Of a stretch of DNA of 64,000 nucleotides, positions 39,820-48,317 are shown in pieces; the first letter of the stretch is position 1, and every line of letters begins with the position of its first letter. The stretch lies in the NCBI RefSeq assembly GCF_014203425.1, contig NZ_JACHJC010000001.1, positions 1,054,001 through 1,118,000 on the forward strand. Direction: 5' to 3'. The position numbers and the translations under genes are program-made. Source of the stretch: Micromonospora echinospora (GTDB lineage Bacteria; Actinomycetota; Actinomycetes; Mycobacteriales; Micromonosporaceae). The notes under the pieces were generated by a model that did no database searches, was not told the DNA's origin, and saw only the letters and a program-made list of their open reading frames with translations.

Positions 39820-42282
39820 TCACTCCTCCAGCACCGCCGCGGTGATCCGGTGCAGCGCGAACGTGTGCAGCATCTCCGTCCGGTCGTCCTCGGCGCGCAG
39901 GTAGCCGGCGCCGATCGACACCGGCCGGACCAGCCGGGACGCGGTCGCGCCGTGCGCGTCGACGTAGCCGACCCAGACCAGCGCCTTGTCCCGTACCGCC
40001 TGCTGGAGCACCGCCAGCGCGTCGCCGTGACCGGGCACCGGCGCGGGACCGCCCGTGCCCGCGCCGCCCCGGACCACCGCCGGGGCCCGCCGCGCCGCCC
40101 GGGCCGCCGCGTCGCCCCGGCGGATCTGCTCCACCACGCCGAGCAGGCGGGGCATGGGCAGCTTCGGCGTGGCGAGCGGGTCCACAGTGCGGCCGACCCC
40201 GGTACGGGCGGGCGCCCGCCGGGTCTTCGGCCGGGCCAGCACAGTCGCTCCGCTGGCGTCCTCGGGCACCGGGGCGTACCCGGCGTCGCGCAACGCGGTG
40301 AGCATCCGGTTGACCTGGTACGGCGTCACAAGCACTGTCGGGGCGAGCCGGCGGAACGCCAGCGGCTCCAGGCGCCGGTCGGCCTGCACCTCACTGAGCA
40401 GCGCCTCGTCGTCGCTGCGCACGTACCCGCCGGCCGAGCCGACGCGCAGCCCGCCGTGCTTGCGGGCCACATCGTCGACCAGGTAGGTCAGGCCCTGCGG
40501 CACCGGGGTACGCGACCGGCGGCGGAACAACGCGTGCAGGTCCTCGGCGGTGTAGCCGGCGTCCAGCGCCCGCCGGATGCTCCCCGTGGTGACCCGGTGC
40601 ACGCTCGCCCCGCCCGCCGACTCGTGCTCGGCCACCACGTCCAGTTCGGCGGCGAGCGCCGGGTCGGGCGGGCCGGGCACCACTACTGTCAGGTCGGCCT
40701 GCACCAGCACGTGGTCGACCGGGGCGGGCAGCAGCCCGTCCAGCGCGCGGACGGTGGTCGACGGGTCGCCCGACTCGGCGTCGGAGCGCAGCCCGAGCGG
40801 GTCGTCGCCGCGTTCGTCGGCGTCGGTCAGCTCGGCGAGCAGCAGCCGCCCGTACGTGGTCAGCGCGCCGAGCCCGGTCACGCCCAGCGCGGCCGCCTCG
40901 GCCAGCACCTCCCGGTGCGCCGCCTCCCGCCCACGGGCCCGCCGGGGCGCGCGCCAGTCCAGCAGTTCCAGCACCTCGTCGGGGGTGGGCGCGGTGCCGG
41001 CCGGCAGGTCGGCGAGCACGGCGAGCACCGCGCGCCGGGCGGCCGGCGCTCCGGCTCGTTCCGCCTCGGCGGAGAGCACCGAGATGGGCCGGTCCCGGTC
41101 GTCGCGCTGCCCGATCAGGCCGGCCTGGCGGGGCATCGACATCCAGGCGCGGGCGAGCTGCTCCCAGCGCTGGGCCAGCGACGCCGCGCGCCACACCTCG
41201 TACCCGCCGGTGGGCAGGATCTGCTGGTCGCCGCCGTAGCGGGTGGTGGCCGCGCCGGAAAGCTCCAGCTCACCGGTCAGCCCGGCCGCGTACGCCACCT
41301 CGAACAGCAGCGCGGTGGTCGTCTCGTCCAGCCCGAGGCCACGGGCGAGCCGGCGCAGGTCGCGTACGCCGACGCCGCCGGAGCGCAGGACCGGGGCCGG
41401 CTCCACGATCAGCGCCTCCAGCAGCGCCTCGGTGTGCCGGACCACCTCCATCGTCTGCCCGGCCCCGGCCGAGTCGACGGACTTGACCTCGCGGGGCGGG
41501 CCGGAGGCCGCCGGCGGGCTGGTGCGCAGCGGGCCGAGCGGACCGGCGTCGCGGCGCAGCACCAGCCCCACCTCGCGGGGCAGCTCGACGGTGCCGTTGC
41601 GGCCGCCGGACATCCGTACCAGCAGCCGGTGCTCGACCAGCCAGCGGATCGGGGAGCCGGTCGGCGCGCCGCCGTTGACCAGGTCCGGCGGGAGCACGTC
41701 CTCGGCGCCGGTGGCGGGCGCCTCCAGCGCGCCCGGTGCGACAGTGCCGACCGGCGGCCCGGCGGCGAGCCGGTCCAGGACCGCGCGGGCCGAGGGCGGC
41801 GCGGACAGCAGCGTCCGCCGCAGCTTCGCCGGGTCCGCGCAGAGGGCCGCCACGCGCGGGTCCAGCTCCGCCGCCGGCCGGCCCAGCCCTGCCGGGTACG
41901 GGGACACCTCGTCGATGCCGCCGGCCACGCACAGGTCGTGCTCGGGGCCGTACAGCAGGAACCGGGCCCGGAGCCGGTCGACGGCGGCGCGGACCGCCGT
42001 GGGTGCGGGGGGCTGCGGTCCGGCGGTGGCCATGGCGAGGATCTGGTCGGTGGAGGTGGCGCCCTCGGGGCCGCGGGTGAGGCGGGCGGCGTCGAGGATC
42101 TGGAGGGTGAACTGGTCCAGCCCGTCGAGCGCCCGGGCCACGGAGACCCGGGACTGGGCGCGCAGGGCGAGGGCGGACACGTCGGCCGGCACCGGCACGA
42201 CGAGGTCCGGCCGCAGCTGGAGCAGCGCGGCGAGGGACTCGTCGGGGAGGGCCCGCAGGTGGTCGGCGAGTGAGGTGGTCAT
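39820..42282 (-). CDS. XPB/Ssl2 N-terminal-domain protein (helicase_C_3-like), no helicase motor
   Basis: This 820-aa protein is the actinobacterial helicase-associated protein. It has a C-terminal region with LVDDVARKHGGLRVGSAGGYVRSDDEALLSEV and FRRLAPTVLVTPYQVNRMLTALRDAGYAPV, which is the XPB N-domain-like fold, and no Walker A or DEAH box. An N-terminal winged-helix-like half (LRALPDESLAALLQLRPDL) precedes it. The last 60 residues (DALAVLQQAVRDKALVWVGYVDAHGATASRLVRPVSIGAGYLRAED) resemble a WYL-type ligand domain. It likely works with XPB, whose gene lies 1.4 kb away. Confidence 0.85.
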   Translation of the reverse strand: MTTSLADHLRALPDESLAALLQLRPDLVVPVPADVSALALRAQSRVSVARALDGLDQFTLQILDAARLTRGPEGATSTDQILAMATAGPQPPAPTAVRAAVDRLRARFLLYGPEHDLCVAGGIDEVSPYPAGLGRPAAELDPRVAALCADPAKLRRTLLSAPPSARAVLDRLAAGPPVGTVAPGALEAPATGAEDVLPPDLVNGGAPTGSPIRWLVEHRLLVRMSGGRNGTVELPREVGLVLRRDAGPLGPLRTSPPAASGPPREVKSVDSAGAGQTMEVVRHTEALLEALIVEPAPVLRSGGVGVRDLRRLARGLGLDETTTALLFEVAYAAGLTGELELSGAATTRYGGDQQILPTGGYEVWRAASLAQRWEQLARAWMSMPRQAGLIGQRDDRDRPISVLSAEAERAGAPAARRAVLAVLADLPAGTAPTPDEVLELLDWRAPRRARGREAAHREVLAEAAALGVTGLGALTTYGRLLLAELTDADERGDDPLGLRSDAESGDPSTTVRALDGLLPAPVDHVLVQADLTVVVPGPPDPALAAELDVVAEHESAGGASVHRVTTGSIRRALDAGYTAEDLHALFRRRSRTPVPQGLTYLVDDVARKHGGLRVGSAGGYVRSDDEALLSEVQADRRLEPLAFRRLAPTVLVTPYQVNRMLTALRDAGYAPVPEDASGATVLARPKTRRAPARTGVGRTVDPLATPKLPMPRLLGVVEQIRRGDAAARAARRAPAVVRGGAGTGGPAPVPGHGDALAVLQQAVRDKALVWVGYVDAHGATASRLVRPVSIGAGYLRAEDDRTEMLHTFALHRITAAVLEE

Positions 42283-42291
42283 CGTCGTACC

Positions 42292-42313
42292 ACGCTAGCC
42301 CGCTGGGTAGGTT
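42292..42313. promoter_or_regulatory. Divergent -10 boxes in a 37-bp gap
   Basis: On the minus strand TAGCGT (42292-42297) lies 9 nt before the XPB-N-domain gene; on the plus strand TAGGTT (42308-42313) lies 6 nt before the HAD gene. The two promoters must compete for RNA polymerase. Confidence 0.6.
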
Positions 42314-42319
42314 CTCGGC

Positions 42320-42943
42320 ATGCCTCCGCTGATGGTCGGCTTCGACCTCGACATGACACTGGTCGACTCCCGCCCCGGGATCGCCGCCGCGTTCCGGGCG
42401 CTCACCGCGCGGACCGGCGTGCACGTGGACGGGGATCTGGCGGTCTCGCGGCTGGGCCCGCCGCTGCGCACCGAGCTGGCGCACTGGTTCCCGGCGGAGC
42501 GCGTGGAGGAGGCGGTGACGGTCTACCGGGAGCTGTATCCGGCGTACGCGATCACCCCGACGGTGCCGATGCCGGGTGCGGAGGCCGCGTTGCGCGCGGT
42601 GCAGGCGCGCGGCGGCCGGACGATGGTGGTGACCGCGAAGATCGGCCGGTTGGCGAAGCTGCACCTGGACCACCTCGGGCTGCCGGTGGACGAGCTGGCC
42701 GGGGACGTGTTCGCCGAGCAGAAGGCGGTCGCGTTGCGCGAGCACGGCGCGACGCTGTACGTGGGTGATCACGTGGCCGACATGGCCGCCGCGCGGGCTG
42801 CGGGAATCCCAGGCGTGGCAGTGGCGACCGGTCCCTGCTCGGCCGCCGAACTGACCGAGGCCGGGGCGTACCTGGTGCTTGATGATCTCGTCGAATTCCC
42901 GAGGGCGCTGGACCGGATCATCGGGCTAGCCTTGGAGGGGTAG
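42320..42943 (+). CDS. HAD family phosphatase
   Basis: This 207-aa hydrolase has GFDLDMTLVDSRPGI (motif I; the second Asp starts the DM pair), MVVTAKIGRLAKLHL (motif II), and LYVGDHVADMAAARAAG (motif IV). A small helical cap lies between I and II. The leaderless -10 box TAGGTT precedes the ATG. The specific substrate (phosphoglycolate-like or pyrophosphatase-like) is not readable. Confidence 0.9.
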   Translation: MPPLMVGFDLDMTLVDSRPGIAAAFRALTARTGVHVDGDLAVSRLGPPLRTELAHWFPAERVEEAVTVYRELYPAYAITPTVPMPGAEAALRAVQARGGRTMVVTAKIGRLAKLHLDHLGLPVDELAGDVFAEQKAVALREHGATLYVGDHVADMAAARAAGIPGVAVATGPCSAAELTEAGAYLVLDDLVEFPRALDRIIGLALEG

Positions 42944-42971
42944 ACGGTTCGAGTGGAGCGGGGTTCAACAG

Positions 42972-43358
42972 GTGCCAACGGGTCGAGTGAAGTGGTACGA
43001 CGCCGCCAAGGGGTACGGGTTCGTCACCAGTGACGAGGGCGGCGACGTGTTCCTGCCGAAGGGCGCGCTACCGGCGGGTGTCGCCGACCTGAAGGGGGGC
43101 CAGCGGGTCGATTTCAGCGTGGTCGACAGCCGGCGGGGCGCCCAGGCCATGGGAGTCAAGCTGCTGGAGGCGCCGCCGTCCGTGGCGGAGCTGCGCCGCC
43201 GGCCGGCCGAGGAGCTGCACGGCCTGGTGGAAGACATGATCAAGGTGCTGGAGGCGAAGGTCCAGCCGGACCTGCGCCGGGGTCGCTTCCCGGACCGCAA
43301 GGCCGCCCAGAAGATCGCTCAGCTGGTCCACGCGGTGGCGCGCGAGCTGGAGGTCTGA
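42972..43358 (+). CDS. Cold-shock domain protein with C-terminal helical extension
   Basis: This 128-aa protein has the RNA-binding cold-shock fold (GRVKWYDAAKGYGFVTSDEGGDVFLPKGAL, with RNP1-like KGYGFV and RNP2-like DVFLP) followed by about 60 residues of charged helices (VAELRRRPAEELHGLVEDMIKVLEAKV) not found in standard 67-aa Csp proteins. The GTG start is 28 bp after the HAD stop. The 3' end overlaps the mqnD gene on the other strand by 40 bp. It likely acts as an RNA chaperone. Confidence 0.9.
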   Translation: MPTGRVKWYDAAKGYGFVTSDEGGDVFLPKGALPAGVADLKGGQRVDFSVVDSRRGAQAMGVKLLEAPPSVAELRRRPAEELHGLVEDMIKVLEAKVQPDLRRGRFPDRKAAQKIAQLVHAVARELEV

Positions 43359-44149
43359 GGCACGAGCCCGGCGTCGGCGGCCCGGCCCAGCAGCGCCTCC
43401 ACGGCGGCGAAGCCGGCCTCACCCAGGTCGGCGGTGAACTCGTTGACGTAGAGGCCGATGTGCCGGTCCACCACGTCGGGCTCCATCTCCTGCGCGTGCG
43501 CGAGGACGTACTCGCGGCTGGCCTCCGGGTCGGCCCACGCCTGGCGTACCGACTCGCGGATCCACGCGGCGGCCTCGACCGGGTCGACAGCGCCGCGGCG
43601 GGCCAGGATCGCGCCCAGCGGGATCGGCAGCCCGGTGTCGCCCTCCCACCACTCGCCGAGGTCGACCAGCGCGGTCAGCCCGTGTCGCGGGTAGGTGAAG
43701 CGCGCCTCGTGGATGACCAGGCCCGCGTCGTACCGGCCGGCGGCGACGCCCGGCATGATCTCGTGGAACGGCACCACCTCGATGCGCGCCGGGGCCTGGC
43801 CGGCCGCCCAGAGCCGGAACAGCAGGTACGCGGTGGTCCGCTCGCCGGGCACCGCCACCGTCGCCCCGGACAGGTCGGTCCGGTCGCCCCGGGTCAGCAC
43901 CAGCGGGCCGCAGCCCCGGCCGAGCGCGCCGCCGCAGGGCAGCAGGTGGTAGTCGTCGAGCAGCCACGGCAGCGCCGCGTAGCTGACCTTCACCAGGTCG
44001 AACGCCCCTCGCTCGGCGGCCGTGTTCGTGACGTCCACGTCCGCGTAGGTCACCTCGACCGGCGGCGCGCCGGGCACCCGGCCGTGCACCAGGGCGTCGA
44101 AGACGAACGTGTCGTTGGGGCAGGGGGAGATCGCCAGGGAGAGCGCCAC
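43319..44149 (-). CDS. mqnD: 1,4-dihydroxy-6-naphthoate synthase (futalosine pathway)
   Basis: This 276-aa enzyme cleaves cyclic dehypoxanthinyl futalosine in menaquinone synthesis. It has a periplasmic-binding-protein-like fold: ALSLAISPCPNDTFVFDALVHG at the start, YADVDVTNTAAERGAFDLVKVSYAALPWLLDDYHLLPCGGALGRGCGPLV in the middle. The GTG has GGTGGGG before it. It is followed by the TetR gene in the same direction. mqnB, a second pathway gene, lies 1.9 kb downstream on the same strand; others of the pathway are outside the window. Confidence 0.9.
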   Translation of the reverse strand: MALSLAISPCPNDTFVFDALVHGRVPGAPPVEVTYADVDVTNTAAERGAFDLVKVSYAALPWLLDDYHLLPCGGALGRGCGPLVLTRGDRTDLSGATVAVPGERTTAYLLFRLWAAGQAPARIEVVPFHEIMPGVAAGRYDAGLVIHEARFTYPRHGLTALVDLGEWWEGDTGLPIPLGAILARRGAVDPVEAAAWIRESVRQAWADPEASREYVLAHAQEMEPDVVDRHIGLYVNEFTADLGEAGFAAVEALLGRAADAGLVPQTSSSRATAWTS

Positions 44150-44183
44150 GTCCCCACCGTAACCCCGGGGGCCGGGCGGCCCG

Positions 44184-44894
44184 TCACAGCGTCCGGTGTG
44201 ACGTCCAGCCGTCCCGGTGCAGCCGTTCGATGCCGTCGAGCAGCAGGTCCAGCGCGAACTCGAACTCGAACTGGTCGTCGCAGCCCGGCCCGACGACCGA
44301 GTCGCCGTCGTGCGACGCCGCGGTGGCGATCGCCGCGAGGTTGGGGAACCGGGCGGCCATCTCCGGCGGCAGGTCGGCGGGCGGCTCGGGCACTGTCGCG
44401 CCGGACCGGCCGGCCTGCCGGCTGGTGTCGAACAGCTCCTGGCTGAAGCCCAGGACACGGCTGCCCATGGCATGCATCACGTGGTGGGCGAGGTCGGTGG
44501 AGAACCCACCGGCCCGCAACGCCTCGACCGTCGAGTCCAGGTACGCGAGCACGGCCGGCGTCGCAGTGTTGCGGGACTCGATCGCCAGCGCCGCCCAGGG
44601 GTGGCGCAGCAGCACCTGTCGTGCGGAGAGGATGCGCCGCCGGATCGCGTGCTTCCAGTCGCCGGCCTCGGGCGGGTCGATCTCCGCGACCACGACGTCG
44701 ATCATGCCGTCGACCAGTTCGTCCTTGTTGGCCACGTGCTTGTAGAGCGCCATCGGCACGACGCCCAGGTCCTGCGCGAGGTTGCGCATGCTGAGCGACT
44801 CGATGCCTGTCTCGTCGGCGAGCGCGACGGCGGCGCGCAGGATCCGGTCCCTGCTCAGCGGTGCCCGGCGCACCTTCTCCGCCTGCTTCGGCAT
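44184..44894 (-). CDS. TetR/AcrR family regulator
   Basis: This 236-aa repressor has the HTH ILRAAVALADETGIESLSMRNLAQDLGVVPMALYKHVANKDELVDGMIDVVV and a TetR C-terminal domain with LLDGIERLH near its end. The ATG has GGAAGGCGAGGA before it. The two perfect palindromes in the divergent gap strongly suggest autorepression and control of the neighbouring oxidoreductase. The start shown is where similarity begins; the frame upstream covers the operators. Confidence 0.92.
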   Translation of the reverse strand: MPKQAEKVRRAPLSRDRILRAAVALADETGIESLSMRNLAQDLGVVPMALYKHVANKDELVDGMIDVVVAEIDPPEAGDWKHAIRRRILSARQVLLRHPWAALAIESRNTATPAVLAYLDSTVEALRAGGFSTDLAHHVMHAMGSRVLGFSQELFDTSRQAGRSGATVPEPPADLPPEMAARFPNLAAIATAASHDGDSVVGPGCDDQFEFEFALDLLLDGIERLHRDGWTSHRTL

Positions 44895-44936
44895 GTGTTC
44901 CTCGCCTTCCCGGGGGCGGTTGTCACAGTATCCGCC

Positions 44937-44994
44937 TTGACTGGTGTACGGCGTACACCTAGCCTGGTCCCATCGAGGTGTACGCCGTACACCT
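44937..44994. promoter_or_regulatory. Promoter with TetR operator in its spacer, plus second operator
   Basis: TTGACT (44937-44942) and TAGCCT (44960-44965) are spaced by exactly 17 bp, and that spacer is the perfect palindrome GGTGTACGGCGTACACC. A second perfect 19-bp palindrome, AGGTGTACGCCGTACACCT, lies at 44976-44994. Their centres are 34 bp apart. A repressor bound here would block the oxidoreductase promoter. Confidence 0.88.
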
Positions 44995-45010
44995 GGGAGG
45001 GAGCGGGACC

Positions 45011-45994
45011 ATGAGAGCGATCGTCCAGGACCGGTACGGCCCGCCCGAGACACTCACGCTCGCCGACGTCGACACGCCCGTGCCCGCCGCCGACGAGGTG
45101 CTGGTCCGGGTCGAGGCGGCAGCGCTCAACGCGTACGACTGGCACGTCATGCGCGGCGACCCCCGGCTGTCGCGGCTGGCGCTCGGCCTCGGGCGGCCCC
45201 GGGCGCGCATCCGTGGCCGCGACGTCGCCGGCCGGGTCGAGGCCGTCGGCGCCCAGGTGCGGCAGGTACGCCCCGGTGACGCCGTCTTCGCCGACCTCGG
45301 CGAGGCCGACGGCGCGTTCGCCGAGTACGTGTGCGTACCCGAACGCCTGGTCGCGACGCGGCCGGCGAACCTGACGCCGGAGCAGGCCGCCGCGCTGCCG
45401 CTGGCCGGCGTCACCGCGCTCCAGGGGCTGCGCGACGCCGGGCAGGTCCGGCCCGGCCACCGAGTCCTGATCAACGGGGCGTCCGGCGGCGTCGGCACGC
45501 TCGCCGTCCAGCTGGCCAAGGCGCTCGGCGCGACGGTGACCGGCGTGTGCAGCACCCGCAACGCCGACCTGGTCCGCTCGCTCGGCGCCGACCACGTCGT
45601 CCACTACACCCGGGCGGACTTCACCCGCGCCGGGGAGCGACACGACGTGGTGTTCGACCTGGTCGGCAACCGTTCACTGCGCGCGCTGCGGCGCGCGCTG
45701 ACGCCGGACGGCACGCTCGTGCTCTCCGGCGGCGGCGTCTACCGCGGTGGCAGCCTCATCGGACCGGTCGGGCTGCTCGCCCGCGGACGGCTGACGGCGC
45801 CCTTCGTCCGGCAGCGCATCGTCGCGCTCGCCACCTCACCCGGCCGGCCGCACCTGGACGTGCTCCGCGAGCACGCCGAGGCCGGCCGTCTCGCGGCGGT
45901 CATCGACCGCACCTATCCACTGCACGAGGTGCCCGACGCCATCCGGTACCTCGAAGCGGAGCACGCGCGGGCGAAGGTCGTCATCACGATCTGA
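45011..45994 (+). CDS. NADP-dependent zinc-free MDR oxidoreductase
   Basis: This 327-aa quinone-reductase-like enzyme begins MRAIVQDRYGPPETLTLADVDTPVPAADEVLVRVEAAALNAYDWHVMRG and has VLINGASGGVGTLAVQLAKALGATVTGVCSTRN near residue 155. The SxGxxG-type motif binds NADP(H). The zinc ligands are missing. Its promoter is covered by two TetR palindromes. It probably reduces a reactive or xenobiotic carbonyl or quinone; the inducer is unknown. Confidence 0.9.
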   Translation: MRAIVQDRYGPPETLTLADVDTPVPAADEVLVRVEAAALNAYDWHVMRGDPRLSRLALGLGRPRARIRGRDVAGRVEAVGAQVRQVRPGDAVFADLGEADGAFAEYVCVPERLVATRPANLTPEQAAALPLAGVTALQGLRDAGQVRPGHRVLINGASGGVGTLAVQLAKALGATVTGVCSTRNADLVRSLGADHVVHYTRADFTRAGERHDVVFDLVGNRSLRALRRALTPDGTLVLSGGGVYRGGSLIGPVGLLARGRLTAPFVRQRIVALATSPGRPHLDVLREHAEAGRLAAVIDRTYPLHEVPDAIRYLEAEHARAKVVITI

Positions 45995-46018
45995 GGTCGT
46001 CATCCCCAGCCCGGCGAG

Positions 46019-46048
46019 TTGTCCACAGGGTTGTCCACAGGTGGACAA
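46019..46048. promoter_or_regulatory. Cluster of three DnaA boxes
   Basis: TTGTCCACA occurs twice as a direct repeat (46019-46027 and 46031-46039), and an inverted copy with one mismatch (TTGTCCACC on the minus strand) lies at 46040-46048. All three lie in the 56-bp convergent gap between two genes. TTGTCCACA is the actinobacterial DnaA-box consensus as I recall it. Confidence 0.75.
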
Positions 46049-46050
46049 GA

Positions 46051-46707
46051 TCAGTGGAGGGCGGCAGCGGCGACGGTGAGCGCGGCGAACGCCTCGCGCA
46101 TGCGCCACGCGCTCCGGTCGCGCGGGCCGATCGGGTTGGAGACCGTACGCAGCTCGGCGAAGCGCACGCCGGCCTGGGCGGCGGCGACCGCCACGCCGTA
46201 CCCCTCCATGGCCTCGGCCACCGCGTCCGGGTGCCGTTCGGCGAGGGCCGCGGTACTCGCGGCGGTGCCGGTCACCGTGCTCACCGTCAGCACCGTGCCG
46301 ACCGTCGCCCCCGGCAGGGCGGCCCGCAGCCCAGCCAGCAGGCCCGGGTCGGCGGGCACGGTCCGGCCGCCGCCCAGCAGCTCGGGGGGCATGCCCAGAT
46401 CCTCCACCGGGATGAACCCGCCCGGCGACTCGGCACCCAGGTCGGCGGCGACACTGCGGTCGGCCAGCACCGTGCCGCCGACGGCGACCCGGCCGGCGAA
46501 CCCACCGGCGATGCCCGCGCTGACCACCGCCCGGTACGGCCGCCCGGCGGCCTCGGCCAGCGCCAGCAGCCGTGCCGTGGCGGCAGCGGCGACAGCCGGG
46601 CCGACGCCGACCGGCACCACTGTCACCGTCTCGTCCGGTGCGGTGAGGCCGGCACGGATCGCCTCGGCCTCGGCGGGTACCGCCGTGACCACGAGCAGCC
46701 CGCTCAC
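46051..46707 (-). CDS. mqnB: Futalosine hydrolase
   Basis: This 218-aa enzyme removes hypoxanthine from futalosine in menaquinone synthesis. It has a nucleoside phosphorylase fold with VVTAVPAEAEAIRAGL at the start, VSAGIAGGFAGRVAVGG and the catalytic AEAMEGYGVAVAAAQAGVRFAELRTVSNPIGPRDR near residue 165. GTG overlaps the stop of the upstream MFS gene (GTGA). Its end lies 2 bp from the DnaA boxes. Confidence 0.93.
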   Translation of the reverse strand: MSGLLVVTAVPAEAEAIRAGLTAPDETVTVVPVGVGPAVAAAATARLLALAEAAGRPYRAVVSAGIAGGFAGRVAVGGTVLADRSVAADLGAESPGGFIPVEDLGMPPELLGGGRTVPADPGLLAGLRAALPGATVGTVLTVSTVTGTAASTAALAERHPDAVAEAMEGYGVAVAAAQAGVRFAELRTVSNPIGPRDRSAWRMREAFAALTVAAAALH

Positions 46708-48317
46708 GCCACCGGCCCTCGGGGGTCGCGCCGCTCGGTGTCCTCGACCCCGCCGGGACCGCCCACCGACGAGGAGGGCCGGTAGATGTGGAAGCCGGGC
46801 GGCGCGAGACCGTCGTCGTCCGGCGGGCCGGGCCGCTGGGGCGCCGGTGACGTCGGGGCCGGGTCGTCGAACGAGGTGGTGGCCGGTTCCTCGGCCCGGG
46901 TGGCCTGCTCCGCCGCCAGTTCCTCGTCGCCGAGCGGCCGGCCGACCAGGTGCTCGCCGCGCAGCTTGCCGGCGACCAGCACCCCGCGTACGGCCACCAG
47001 CGCGGCCACCGCGGCGGCGACGGTCACGCCGATCAGCCCGGTGAACGGCACCAGCCCGAGCCCGCCCCCGGCCACGAACGCGAGCATCAGCGCGGTCTCC
47101 GAGTGCGCGAACGAGCTGGCCCGCAGCCGCTCCGGGATGCGTTCCTGGATCGAGGCGTCCACTGTCAGCTTGGCGATCCCGCTCATCATCGCCGCCACCA
47201 GGCAGAGCAGCGCCACCATGGGCAGGGAGAACTTCAGCGCGGCGAGCACCGCCACGCCGGCCACCACTATCGTGCCGCTGGACTGGAGCGCTGTCGGCCG
47301 GTGGATGCGCAGCCGGGTGCCGATCGCGGTGGCCAGGAACGTGCCGACGGCCAGCGAGCCGCCGACCAGGCCCAGCGCGCCCTGGGCGCCGAGGTCACGG
47401 CCGAAGAAGTCGGTGGTCAGGTCACCGGCCTTGATGGCGAAGGCCAGGAAGAGCAGCAGGAAGCCGTAGAGCCCGCGCAGCGCCGCCGCGCCGATCAGCG
47501 TGGCGATCACCAGGCGGCCGGCCGGGCGGCCCCGGCCCAGCGGGCGCTCGCCGTCACGGCGGCGCATCGCGCGCAGCGGGTGCGGCATCCGCTCCGGCGG
47601 CTCGGAGTCGGCCTTCGGCGGCAGCCGGAGTGAGATCACCATGCCGATCAGGAAGATCACCGAGGCGACCCGCAGCGGCCACTGCGGCCCGAACCAGAAC
47701 GCGGCCAGCCCGATCGGCGCGACGAGCGCGCCCGCCACCGTGCCGTAGACGCTCGCCCGCGCCCCGACCTGGGACAGCCCGAGGCCCTCGGGCAGCAGCC
47801 GGGGGACCGCCGCCGAGCGGGCCACGCCGTACGCCCGGGAGAGCGCGAGCACGCCGAACGCCGCCGGGTAGAGCCCGAAGCCGCCGATGTAGTCGGAGAT
47901 CAACCAGGCCAGGAACGCGCGGCCGAGCATGGTGGTGGCAAGCGCGTACCGCCGGCCGTGGCGGAAGTGGTCGAGCAGCGGGCCGACCACCGGGGCGAGC
48001 ATGGCGAACGGGACCATGGTCACCAGCAGGTAGAGGGCGACCTTGTTGCGCGCCTCGCCCAGCGGCACGTCGAAGAAGATCGTCCCGGCCAGGCCGATGG
48101 CGATGAGCGTGTCACCGGCGCAGGAGAGGGCGTGCAGGTCGAACAGCCGGACCATGCCCACCTCGTTGCCGGCGCTGCGGGCCCGGGCGGTGCCGGCGCG
48201 ACGGGTCATCCAGCGCCCGCCGTGCAGAGACCCGCGCAACAGCAGCCGGGTGGCGCGGATGCCGGTGCCGACGGTCCGCCCCAGGAAGGAGCGGCCGGAG
48301 CGGGAGGACAGCGCCAT
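46704..48317 (-). CDS. MFS transporter with extended cytoplasmic tail
   Basis: This 537-aa transporter begins with a basic N-terminal region (to residue 55) and has about twelve membrane helices from FDLHALSCAGDTLIAIGLAGTIFF. The last 90 residues are polar and Pro/Asp-rich, ending GFHIYRPSSSVGGPGG. The ATG at 48317 is one of several possible; longer frames add non-protein-like sequence. It is cotranslated with mqnB, yet a link to menaquinone synthesis is not established. The substrate is unknown. Confidence 0.88.
   Translation of the reverse strand: MALSSRSGRSFLGRTVGTGIRATRLLLRGSLHGGRWMTRRAGTARARSAGNEVGMVRLFDLHALSCAGDTLIAIGLAGTIFFDVPLGEARNKVALYLLVTMVPFAMLAPVVGPLLDHFRHGRRYALATTMLGRAFLAWLISDYIGGFGLYPAAFGVLALSRAYGVARSAAVPRLLPEGLGLSQVGARASVYGTVAGALVAPIGLAAFWFGPQWPLRVASVIFLIGMVISLRLPPKADSEPPERMPHPLRAMRRRDGERPLGRGRPAGRLVIATLIGAAALRGLYGFLLLFLAFAIKAGDLTTDFFGRDLGAQGALGLVGGSLAVGTFLATAIGTRLRIHRPTALQSSGTIVVAGVAVLAALKFSLPMVALLCLVAAMMSGIAKLTVDASIQERIPERLRASSFAHSETALMLAFVAGGGLGLVPFTGLIGVTVAAAVAALVAVRGVLVAGKLRGEHLVGRPLGDEELAAEQATRAEEPATTSFDDPAPTSPAPQRPGPPDDDGLAPPGFHIYRPSSSVGGPGGVEDTERRDPRGPVA

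Noticed and set aside
42944..42971. Sequence with a TTCGA-like stretch before the cold-shock gene that might be a tRNA fragment
   Set aside because: No acceptor or anticodon stem can be formed.
46019..46048. Chromosomal origin of replication
   Set aside because: Only three boxes, with no AT-rich unwinding region and no dnaA/dnaN neighbours.
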